From JAWKXU01 sp020446465 (lineage in GTDB: Bacteria > Pseudomonadota > Alphaproteobacteria > Sphingomonadales > Sphingomonadaceae), in NCBI GenBank assembly GCA_041396845.1, contig JAWKXU010000004.1:434001-498000 (forward strand): a stretch of 64,000 bases of DNA, written 5' to 3'. The notes beneath the pieces are model-generated. The model was not told where the DNA came from. It did not search any database and worked only from the letters and a program-made list of their open reading frames with translations. Position 1 is the first letter of the stretch. The number at the start of each line of letters is the position of its first letter. Position numbers and translations under genes: made by a program. Positions 51,910 through 59,437 of the stretch are shown here, one piece after another.

Positions 51910-52527
51910 ATGAACACTGTCTCACCTTTCAAAACCGCCGATCAGAAGAAGGCCGAACGCGCCGCAAAACGCGACGCCGTTCTTTTGGCAGCCGTGCGCA
52001 TGTTCAACGAACGCGGGTTCCATGCGACATCGCTGGATGATGTCGCGGCCAGTCTCGGCATCTCAAAACGGACGATCTACCACTACCTGGCAAACAAGGA
52101 TCAGGTGCTTCTCGAATGCGTCACCATCGGCCTCAACCAGTTGCTGGAAGCCGCAGCGGAAGCCAGCCGGGAACCGGGAACCGGGCGCGACAGACTGGCG
52201 AAGTTCCTGCGCCGCTATGCCGAAATCAATATGGAAGATTTTGGTCGCTGCGTGATCCGCACGGGCGAGGAAACTCTCTCTCCCGCCAGCATCCCGCAAT
52301 ATCGCCAGCTCAAGCGCGGCATAGACAATGCCATGCGCGAACGCATTGCCGAAGCGGTGGCGGATGGTTCGATCGCGCCTGTCGATGTAAAAATCGCCGC
52401 CTTCACGCTGGCTGGCGCACTCAACTGGCCTGCCCGCTGGCACAATCCTGACGGACCGATGACGCGTGAGGAAATTTCCGCCGCAATGGTGGACCTGCTG
52501 ATGCAGGGATTGTTGCCCTCGGCGTAA
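51910..52527 (+). CDS. TetR-family regulator
   Basis: A 205-residue regulator with the N-terminal helix-turn-helix GFHATSLDDVAASLGISKRTIYHYLANKDQVLLE and a ligand-binding C-terminal half. AAGGGA six bases before ATG 51910 supports this start over 51904 or the upstream frame. It is divergent from the acyl-CoA dehydrogenase at 51819. The 90 bases between hold GTATTG (51852-51857) and CAATAC (51878-51883), which may be an operator half-site pair. It probably represses fatty-acyl or isoprenoid-type catabolism and is relieved by an acyl-CoA. Confidence 0.9.
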   Translation: MNTVSPFKTADQKKAERAAKRDAVLLAAVRMFNERGFHATSLDDVAASLGISKRTIYHYLANKDQVLLECVTIGLNQLLEAAAEASREPGTGRDRLAKFLRRYAEINMEDFGRCVIRTGEETLSPASIPQYRQLKRGIDNAMRERIAEAVADGSIAPVDVKIAAFTLAGALNWPARWHNPDGPMTREEISAAMVDLLMQGLLPSA

Positions 52528-52534
52528 CGCCTGC

Positions 52535-52864
52535 TCAGGGTTTGACGGTATCGGACAGCGTGGTCATCACCACAATCCCGGCAATAATCAGCGCGGCACC
52601 GGCAACGGCCGGCATATCCATCACCTCACCATATAGCAGCCAGCCTGCCAGTGCGATCAGGCATATCCCCGCGCCCGACCAGATTGCGTAGGCAATACCT
52701 ACGGGGACCACGCGCAACGTCAGCGACAGGCAGAAGAAGGCAATTGTATAACCGCCCAGCGCAATCAGGGTGGGAACCAGGCGGGAGAATCCTGCGGATG
52801 CCTTAAGGCCGGTTGTTGCACAAACTTCCGCCAGAATGGCGATACCAAGATAGACATAATGCAT
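52535..52864 (-). CDS. Small multidrug resistance transporter (EmrE/QacE-like)
   Basis: A 109-residue four-helix inner-membrane exporter of the SMR family. The essential Glu13 lies in the first helix (YLGIAILAEVCATT), and VPVGIAYAIWSGAGICLIALAGWLLYGE is the central family motif. SMR pumps exchange protons for cationic or guanidinium compounds. The start at 52864 (MHYVYLG) is chosen because the longer frame adds a non-membrane tail. It is convergent with the TetR gene. Confidence 0.92.
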   Translation of the reverse strand: MHYVYLGIAILAEVCATTGLKASAGFSRLVPTLIALGGYTIAFFCLSLTLRVVPVGIAYAIWSGAGICLIALAGWLLYGEVMDMPAVAGAALIIAGIVVMTTLSDTVKP

Positions 52865-52940
52865 GGGCCGAGTGCCTCCATCGCCAGATTGCACAGGCAC
52901 TCTAGCGCAATCTCCAGACCATGCGAGAAGGCAAGTTGCC

Positions 52941-54188
52941 CTATCTGGCGCTGAAAGCAATCGGCAGCCGTTTGAGGCCCGAAACAAAGTTCGCCTCTAT
53001 CCACGCGGGATCACCCGCCAATTCGATCGTGTCGATCCGGTCGAGAATCTCTTCAAACAACAAGCGAATTTCAAGTTTGGCGAGATTGTTGCCAAGGCAC
53101 GTGTGCGGCCCATAGCCGAAAGCCAGATGTTTCTTGGCTTCGGGTCGGTCGATCCTGAATGCGAAAGGATCTTCAAATACGGCCGTATCGCGATTGGCGG
53201 ACGGGTAACACATCATCAGGGCATCGCCCTTGGCAATTGCCTTTCCGCCAACCTCACAATCCGCCAGCGCGGTACGGAAGAAGTGTTTTACCGGCGTCGT
53301 CCAACGGATAAATTCCTCAATCGCATTGGGTAGAAGATCCCGGTTTTCGCGCAGTTTTTGCAGTTCGCCCGGGTTCCGCAGCAAAGCCAGCAAACCGCCC
53401 GATATCGCGGAACTGGTCGTATCGTGCCCGGCTGCAGCGACGATAAGGTAATAATCGTTGCGCGGTCCTTCCTGCATCGGTTCGTCATTGATCATCGCGG
53501 TCGCAAGCAGGGTCGCCACATCATTGCGCGGATTTTGCCGCCGGTCCGCCGTCAGCTTGTCGAAATAGGCGCAAAACTCGGTCTTTGCCTCCATCATGGA
53601 GGTCATGCCATCGCCTCCGCCTGTATCGACATCGGTGCTGCCGAAAACCTTCTGCGAAAGCGCCAGCATCATCGGCTCGTCTTCGCGCGGAACGCCAAGA
53701 ACCAGCATAATGGTGCGCAGCGGATACCAGGCTGCTATATCCTTTGCGAAATCGCAGGGTGAGCCTGTTTCGATCAGTTTATCGACCGTTTCGCGCGCAA
53801 GGTGGCGAATTTCCTCCTCCAGTGCGCGCACCTGCTTTGGCCCGAACCATGACGCGGTAAGCCCCCGATACTGGCGATGATCAGGGTTATCCATGGCCAC
53901 CAGATTATAGGCAAAGTTGCGGCTGCCGGTCGTCATCAGCAGCATCTCTTCATCGGTTTTGGTGACAAGGAACTGGCGCGGTTCGTTGGCGAAATGTGCA
54001 GCGTCCATTTCAACGCGCTGAATGTCTTCATGCCGCGTCACCGCCCAGAATGGACGGTAAGCACGCGGCTCGGCCCAATGGACCGGATCATTCTCCCGCA
54101 GTGCCGCAAAGGCCCGATGATATGCTTCCTCGTCGCCATAAGTGCGCGGATCGCAGATAATCTCGTCAATGTTTTCAGGCAGAACCAT
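52941..54188 (-). CDS. Cytochrome P450
   Basis: A 415-residue soluble bacterial P450. The oxygen-binding helix AGHDTTS is at about 253-259, ExxR in EEFIR at 291-295, and the heme-ligating Cys364 in FGYGPHTCLG. It hydroxylates a hydrophobic substrate using ferredoxin and reductase encoded elsewhere. GGAGAG before ATG 54188 supports the start. The divergent LysR gene at 54349, with an inverted repeat between, suggests LysR control. The neighbouring acyl-CoA genes point to terpenoid, fatty-acid or sterol-side-chain oxidation. Confidence 0.92.
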   Translation of the reverse strand: MVLPENIDEIICDPRTYGDEEAYHRAFAALRENDPVHWAEPRAYRPFWAVTRHEDIQRVEMDAAHFANEPRQFLVTKTDEEMLLMTTGSRNFAYNLVAMDNPDHRQYRGLTASWFGPKQVRALEEEIRHLARETVDKLIETGSPCDFAKDIAAWYPLRTIMLVLGVPREDEPMMLALSQKVFGSTDVDTGGGDGMTSMMEAKTEFCAYFDKLTADRRQNPRNDVATLLATAMINDEPMQEGPRNDYYLIVAAAGHDTTSSAISGGLLALLRNPGELQKLRENRDLLPNAIEEFIRWTTPVKHFFRTALADCEVGGKAIAKGDALMMCYPSANRDTAVFEDPFAFRIDRPEAKKHLAFGYGPHTCLGNNLAKLEIRLLFEEILDRIDTIELAGDPAWIEANFVSGLKRLPIAFSAR

Positions 54189-54265
54189 CGCAGCATCTCT
54201 CCCGTTCTCAGGCCGCATTCTGCCTGACCGGACACCATCGGTCCAATTGTCTTGTGCGCGCGATA

Positions 54266-54282
54266 TATTGCCGTTTCCAATA
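54266..54282. promoter_or_regulatory. Probable LysR binding site
   Basis: TATTG-N7-CAATA (54266-54282) fits the interrupted T-N11-A palindrome bound by LysR-type regulators and lies in the 160-base divergent region between the P450 and LysR genes. Binding would control both directions. Confidence 0.5.
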
Positions 54283-54348
54283 AATCATTTTACCCGTGGA
54301 CGCATCTCGCCTAGCTTTGGAATATACAGAACGCGGGAAAGGCTGCAG

Positions 54349-55308
54349 GTGTTTCACCCGGAATTGCGTTTGCTTAAATGCCTCGTCGCGATTGCCGAGG
54401 AAGGCTCCATCACGCGCGCGGCGAAGCGGCTCAACCTCACGCAACCGACGGTTTCAGGTCAGCTCAAGGATCTCGAAACACAACTTGGATTCAGCCTGTT
54501 TACACGCAGCACGCGGTCCGTCACGCCGACACGGGAACTTGGCAAAGTGTTGCCATTGGCACAGCAGGTGACAAGCGCGGCGGAACACCTGCAAACCGTT
54601 GTCGAAGCCATGCAGCAAAAACGTGCCACGCATTTCCGGCTCGGCGCCGCGATGTACAGCCTCGACTTTCCTGAACGGGTGAAGCTGACCGACGCATTCT
54701 GCGACCAATTCCCCGCCATCACATTCCAGATCGACAACCGGCTCCAGCATTCGCAAATACGCGACCTGATGGCGGGCCATCTGGACATTGCCTTTCTACT
54801 TGGTGTTCCGGTCAAACATCTTGACCCAGAGCCGGAAGCAGGCGTCATCGCCAATGAAGTGCAATACCCCGACACTTTCGACCGGATCGTATTGGCCAGC
54901 CGACAAGTCGGACTGCTAATCCCCGAAGGCTCCCCTCTAGCACACGGCGAAAGCCCGATCGAACCGGGACAATTACGCGAGCAGAAAATTGCGATGATGA
55001 GCAAGGAGCATGGAAGCGCTTTCATCGATCCGCTGGCTGCATTCCTTCGTGCCGCGGGGGCGGAACTGTTTGTCCCGCCAGAAGGTAATGCCCTGGCAGT
55101 GCAGCGTTATGCTGCGCGGCATAATATCTGCGGCATCGGGATCGGATGGTTCCCGCCACTGCCGGGACAGGCATTTCGCCATGTCAAAGGGCTGGAGCAA
55201 TCTGTCGAATTTTCGCTCGTTCTCGGCACCTCCCCCACCGCAGCAGCAATCCGTTTCTTCGACTTTGCGAAAGTCCGGGTTACGGCACAGCAACCCGCCA
55301 CCACTTGA
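54349..55308 (+). CDS. LysR-family transcriptional regulator
   Basis: A 319-residue regulator with the N-terminal winged helix (LKCLVAIAEEGSITRAAKRLNLTQPTVSGQLKDLE in parts) and a substrate-binding C-terminal domain. The GTG at 54349 has GGGAAAGG seven bases upstream and gives the normal N-terminus VFHPELRLLK; longer in-frame extension to 54142 lacks family similarity. It is divergent from the P450 gene. The AMP-ligase gene follows 209 bases later on the same strand and may also be a target. Confidence 0.9.
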   Translation: MFHPELRLLKCLVAIAEEGSITRAAKRLNLTQPTVSGQLKDLETQLGFSLFTRSTRSVTPTRELGKVLPLAQQVTSAAEHLQTVVEAMQQKRATHFRLGAAMYSLDFPERVKLTDAFCDQFPAITFQIDNRLQHSQIRDLMAGHLDIAFLLGVPVKHLDPEPEAGVIANEVQYPDTFDRIVLASRQVGLLIPEGSPLAHGESPIEPGQLREQKIAMMSKEHGSAFIDPLAAFLRAAGAELFVPPEGNALAVQRYAARHNICGIGIGWFPPLPGQAFRHVKGLEQSVEFSLVLGTSPTAAAIRFFDFAKVRVTAQQPATT

Positions 55309-55342
55309 TCGCTCGCGCGCTCGCGCCGTATTCATAGGTAAC

Positions 55343-55373
55343 GCCAATTGATTGTCCGACAAAGTCAATTGGC
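55343..55373. promoter_or_regulatory. Inverted repeat in the lysR / acyl-CoA ligase gap
   Basis: Perfect 9-bp arms GCCAATTGA and TCAATTGGC separated by 13 bases, in the 209-base gap before the AMP-ligase gene. There is no T run after it, so an operator is likelier than a terminator. It may control the acyl-CoA ligase gene. Confidence 0.45.
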
Positions 55374-55517
55374 AGCCAAGCCCCTTTGCGCCTATCAGTA
55401 GCGATTGAACGACAACAAAACGGCGTCAACCAGTCAGCCGCGAGAGGAGAGAGACATAGCTCTGCGGCCGACAAGCGATCATACGCGGGCGCCAAACCGA
55501 CATGAGCATGACACCTG

Positions 55518-57011
55518 ATGCATCCTTCAATTCACGCCCGAAGCACGCCCGACAAACCCGCCTACGTCATGGCCTCCTCCGGCGAGGTAGTGACCTATGC
55601 AGAACTGGAGGCGCGATCCAACCAGGGCGCACACCTGCTGCGTTCTCTCGGTCTCAAGCGGGGCGATGGCATTGCGCTGATGCTGGACAACAACGCCCGG
55701 TTTTTTGAAATCGTCTGGGCTGCCCAGCGTGCAGGGCTTTACTATACCTGCGTTTCAACGCGCCTTGCGCCGCGCGATGTGGCGTTCATTGTCGGGGATT
55801 CCGGCTCCACCGTGCTGATCGCTTCCAGCCCTGTCGAAGGCGATCTCGGGGTTGAAGGCCTGACAGTATTTGCCCCCGGTGCGCGCGACTTCGTGGCCGA
55901 GCGTCAGGCTTTCCCCACGACCCCGATCGCGGATGAAAGCCCCGGCAACGACATGCTCTATTCATCGGGCACGACGGGTCGGCCCAAGGGCATCCGCCCA
56001 CCCTTGCCCGAAGGTTCGCTCAACCAGTCGAATGCGCTCACCGACTTTGGCGTGAAGCATTATGGAATGGCGCAGGACTCGGTCTTCCTGTCCCCCGCCC
56101 CGCTTTATCATGCGGCCCCGCTACGCTGGTGCATGAGCATTCAGAAACTGGGCGGCACGGTGATCGTGATGGAAAAGTTCGATGCAGAGCATCTTTTGCA
56201 GCTCATCGAAAAATATCGCGTCACCCACGGCCAGTTTGTCCCAACGCACTTCATCCGGATGCTGAAACTGCCCGAAGCGGTGCGAAAGACATACGATGTC
56301 TCGTCAATCCAGGTTGCCTATCACGCCGCCGCCCCATGCCCCGTCGATGTAAAGCAGGCGATGATGGAATGGTTCGGGCCAAAGATTCATGAATTCTATG
56401 CCGGCACGGAAGCCAATGGCTTTACCGCAATCGGGCCAGAGGATTGGCTGGAGCGGCCCGGCTCTGTCGGCCGCGCGATCTGGGGAGAGATACGCATCTG
56501 TGACGAGAATGACGAACTGGTGCCCACTGGCGAACTGGGCACGATCTACTTCGCCAATGGCGCGCCGTTTGAATATCACAACGATCCCGAAAAGACCGCC
56601 GCCAGCCGCAACCGCCACGGGTGGACGACGCTGGGTGATCTGGGACGGGTGGACGACGATGGTTTTCTCTACCTTGCCGACCGGCAAAGCCATGTCATCA
56701 TTTCGGGCGGCGTGAATATCTATCCGCAAGAGATCGAAAACCTGCTCGCCAGTCATCCCAAAATTGCGGACATCGCGGTTATCGGCCTGCCCGACCCGGA
56801 AATGGGTGAACGCGTTGTCGCCGTTGTCGAACTGGCCGATGGCGTAACTGCCAGCGAAAATCTGGCAGAAGAACTACGCAGCTATACCCGGCACGAGCTG
56901 GGCAGCCTGAAAACACCCAAGGAGTTCATGTTTCGCGATACACTCCCCCGCGAACCTACCGGAAAACTGGTCAAACGGCGGCTGGTGGACGAGTTGACGC
57001 AGATAGCCTGA
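55518..57011 (+). CDS. Acyl-CoA synthetase (AMP-dependent ligase)
   Basis: A 497-residue ANL ligase activating a carboxylic acid as its CoA thioester. The P-loop is MLYSSGTTGRPKG, the A5 motif FYAGTEANGF, A7/A8 TLGDLGRVDDDGFLYLADR, and the catalytic Lys lies in EPTGKLVKRRL. ATG 55518 matches the family N-terminus (MHPSIHARSTPDKPAYV); no good ribosome binding site is visible. It is the first gene after lysR on the plus strand and convergent with the DUF1330 gene. The acid activated is unknown, plausibly a steroid or terpenoid side-chain acid. Confidence 0.92.
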   Translation: MHPSIHARSTPDKPAYVMASSGEVVTYAELEARSNQGAHLLRSLGLKRGDGIALMLDNNARFFEIVWAAQRAGLYYTCVSTRLAPRDVAFIVGDSGSTVLIASSPVEGDLGVEGLTVFAPGARDFVAERQAFPTTPIADESPGNDMLYSSGTTGRPKGIRPPLPEGSLNQSNALTDFGVKHYGMAQDSVFLSPAPLYHAAPLRWCMSIQKLGGTVIVMEKFDAEHLLQLIEKYRVTHGQFVPTHFIRMLKLPEAVRKTYDVSSIQVAYHAAAPCPVDVKQAMMEWFGPKIHEFYAGTEANGFTAIGPEDWLERPGSVGRAIWGEIRICDENDELVPTGELGTIYFANGAPFEYHNDPEKTAASRNRHGWTTLGDLGRVDDDGFLYLADRQSHVIISGGVNIYPQEIENLLASHPKIADIAVIGLPDPEMGERVVAVVELADGVTASENLAEELRSYTRHELGSLKTPKEFMFRDTLPREPTGKLVKRRLVDELTQIA

Positions 57012-57023
57012 CGGACAGGCGCA

Positions 57024-57446
57024 TCAAAGGGCAGGGTTGGCCTGTTTGTGTGCGATGAGCCGCGAATCCAGAAGCGCGGCCGTGCGATGGACCATAACAT
57101 CCTGATATTCCGGGGTTTCCGCCAGGGCCAGAAATGCGGCTTTGTCAGGATAGCGCACCAGCAGCATTGTATCCCATTCCTCTTCGGGCGGCGCGATGAA
57201 TGACGCCAGGGCCTCCCCGGCCCAGACAACCTCACCGCCCAGTTCCTGCACCCGTTTGGTAGCAACCGGCGCATAGCGCGCGAAATAGGCGTCATGCCCC
57301 GAACAGGCCCCAAATCCTTGGGGGTTATCGCCGTAATCTGCCACGTCGCGAAACTTCAGCAGGTTGAGCATGAAGATTGGCGTTTCAGCGGGAAGCCCAT
57401 CGAGCAGCGCACGCCATGATTCAAGATCTGCCTCAACAGTTCGCAT
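57024..57446 (-). CDS. DUF1330 family protein
   Basis: A 140-residue protein of the DUF1330 (ferredoxin-like, dimeric alpha-beta barrel) group of unknown activity. Family features are FMLNLLKFRDVADYG, YFARYAPVATKRVQELGGEVVWAG, and EEWDTMLLVRYPDKAAFL. A start at 57446 with GAGGGG eight bases upstream is favoured; GTG 57476 would overlap the stop of the old yellow enzyme gene (GTGA). It is probably co-transcribed with that gene. Related proteins often accompany catabolic dehydrogenases. Confidence 0.75.
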   Translation of the reverse strand: MRTVEADLESWRALLDGLPAETPIFMLNLLKFRDVADYGDNPQGFGACSGHDAYFARYAPVATKRVQELGGEVVWAGEALASFIAPPEEEWDTMLLVRYPDKAAFLALAETPEYQDVMVHRTAALLDSRLIAHKQANPAL

Positions 57447-57472
57447 CGCGGACGTCCCCTCAATCGAATGGC

Positions 57473-58579
57473 TCACGTTGCACGGGGGTAATCGGTGTAC
57501 CCCTTTGCTTCCCCGACATAAGCGTAATCAAAGTTCGGTTCCGCCAAGTCTGCCCCATTGCTGAAACGGTCCACAAGATCCGGGTTTGAAATATAGGGCC
57601 GCCCAAATGAAATGGCTTCGGCTTCACCATCGGCAATGGCCCGCTCCGCCGTGGCCGCATCGAAACTGCCGTTATGGATGACAGCCCCGGAAAAATCGCG
57701 ACGCAAGTCGGAAATCACCGGCTTTTCAGGCTTTTCATCAAAGCCGGAGGCAACCGGTTCGATCAGATGGACATAGGCCATGCCTGCCTTCTGCGCGATC
57801 TGGCCAATCGTGCTGGCGAGCTTTTCCGGGTTTTCATCGCCCATGCCCTTGCGCTCGCTGGTCGGACTGATCCGCATACCCATCCGATCGGGCGAGACAT
57901 GTGTCTTCACCGCGTCGATAACTTCCTGCAAAAACCGTGTGCGGTTTTCCACGCTGCCGCCGTAATCATCCGTGCGCCGGTTGCTGTTGGAACGAAGAAA
58001 CTGGTCAATCAGATATCCGTTCGCCGCATGAATTTCGATCCCGTCGAAACCCGCCCGCATCGCGTTCTGCGCGCCTTTGCCATAACTGGCGACAGCGCGC
58101 GCAATATCCGCTGCATCCATCGCACGCGGCACGGCATAAGGTTTCATGGGCAGGAAGCCGCCATCGTAATCGGGCGGCGGCGGTGCCATTGTCTCGCCCT
58201 CTCCAGCGATCGCCGACGGGGCAATGGGCAATTCGCCATCCAGATAGTCAGGCAGAACGAGCCGCCCCATGTGCCACAACTGGCATACGATACGTCCGCC
58301 CGCATTATGGACGGCATCGGTCACGATCTTCCAGCCTTCTACCTGCGCGTCATTCCAGATGCCGGGGGCACGATACCAACCCATGCCAAGCGGATCGACG
58401 GCAGTCGCCTCCGATACGATCAGGCCCGCATCTGCACGCTGGGCATAGTAATCTGCCATAAGCGGCGTCGGCACGTTGTCCGGCGTGTTCCGCGCCCGCG
58501 TCAGCGGGGCCATCACGATCCGGTTGGGTAAATCCAGCGCGCCCAGTTTAACGGGTGAGAAAAGGTGATCGAGAGCCAT
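57473..58579 (-). CDS. Old yellow enzyme family ene-reductase
   Basis: A 368-residue FMN-dependent ene-reductase. It starts LFSPVKLGALDLPNRIVMAPLTRAR and has QLWHMGR, GFDGIEIHAANGYLIDQFLR (His/Asn substrate pair), RTDDYGGSVENR, and SFGRPYISNPDLVDR, all standard. It reduces the C=C bond of activated alkenes using NAD(P)H. It lies upstream of, and partly coupled to, the DUF1330 gene. Together with the KstD-like dehydrogenase it would fit ring-unsaturation chemistry. Confidence 0.94.
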   Translation of the reverse strand: MALDHLFSPVKLGALDLPNRIVMAPLTRARNTPDNVPTPLMADYYAQRADAGLIVSEATAVDPLGMGWYRAPGIWNDAQVEGWKIVTDAVHNAGGRIVCQLWHMGRLVLPDYLDGELPIAPSAIAGEGETMAPPPPDYDGGFLPMKPYAVPRAMDAADIARAVASYGKGAQNAMRAGFDGIEIHAANGYLIDQFLRSNSNRRTDDYGGSVENRTRFLQEVIDAVKTHVSPDRMGMRISPTSERKGMGDENPEKLASTIGQIAQKAGMAYVHLIEPVASGFDEKPEKPVISDLRRDFSGAVIHNGSFDAATAERAIADGEAEAISFGRPYISNPDLVDRFSNGADLAEPNFDYAYVGEAKGYTDYPRAT

Positions 58580-58662
58580 TTCAACAAGGTTCCATTGTTA
58601 TCAGGTTATGGGCATCCAACGGGATTTACCCTCTATGAGATGGTCCGGCTCCTACCCGTAAT

Positions 58663-59430
58663 TCACCGGGCCAGCAAACCCCCGTCAATCGGCAGTTCCA
58701 CACCGTTCACGAACCGCGCTTCATCCGACGCGAGATAGACGCATCCCCAGGCGATATCTTCAGGCTGGCCATTGAAGCCGTTCGGTTGCTGCGCAGAAAA
58801 GGCTTCACGCGTTGCTTGCGGGTCATCCGTCTGATCGAAAATCCCCTGCAGCATGGGCGTTTCAATTACGCCGGGATGGATTGAATTGGCGCGAATGCCC
58901 TGCCCGGCATGTTCGATAGCCGTGGACTTGGTAAAAGTGCGGACAGCGCCCTTGGACGCGCAATAGGCTGCAAAGCCCGGCGCCCCAATCACCCCATAGG
59001 CAGATGAGATATTGGTGATGGAGCCGCCACCTCCCGCAATCATGGGGGGCAGCGCATGTTTGGTCAGCAGGAACACACCGCGCGCGTTGATCGCCATAAT
59101 GCGGTCCCATTCCTCGACCGGCAGATCAATGTCACTGCCCTGCCCTGGCACACCTGCACAGGCGACGGCTGCAGCGAGCCTGCCACCGAACGCCTCCAGC
59201 GTCTGCGCGACAGCCGCGGCCACATCGCTTTCGCTGGAAGCATCCGCCTTGCAAAACCGCACCTTGTCCGGTTGTTCAGTGATCAGCACCTTCAGCCTGT
59301 CATCAAGCGGCTCCTGAATGTCGCAGGCCATGACCCGCGCACCTTCTGCCACGAACAAGCGGGCCACAGCAGCGCCAATACCTGACGCACCGCCACTAAT
59401 GATGGCAACCTTATCCTTCAGACGCGCCAT
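58663..59430 (-). CDS. SDR oxidoreductase (58663)
   Basis: A 255-residue classical SDR. The cofactor loop is SGGASGIGAAVARLF, with CDIQ after strand 2 suggesting NAD preference; the catalytic site is NISSAYGVIGAPGFAAYCASKGA (Ser, Tyr, Lys) and the family end NGVELPIDGGLLAR. It is 7 bases from the PQQ-dehydrogenase stop on the same strand, so the two may be co-transcribed. It is one of several SDRs of this catabolic region, suggesting successive alcohol and ketone steps. The substrate is unknown. Confidence 0.9.
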   Translation of the reverse strand: MARLKDKVAIISGGASGIGAAVARLFVAEGARVMACDIQEPLDDRLKVLITEQPDKVRFCKADASSESDVAAAVAQTLEAFGGRLAAAVACAGVPGQGSDIDLPVEEWDRIMAINARGVFLLTKHALPPMIAGGGGSITNISSAYGVIGAPGFAAYCASKGAVRTFTKSTAIEHAGQGIRANSIHPGVIETPMLQGIFDQTDDPQATREAFSAQQPNGFNGQPEDIAWGCVYLASDEARFVNGVELPIDGGLLAR

Positions 59431-59437
59431 GATTTTT

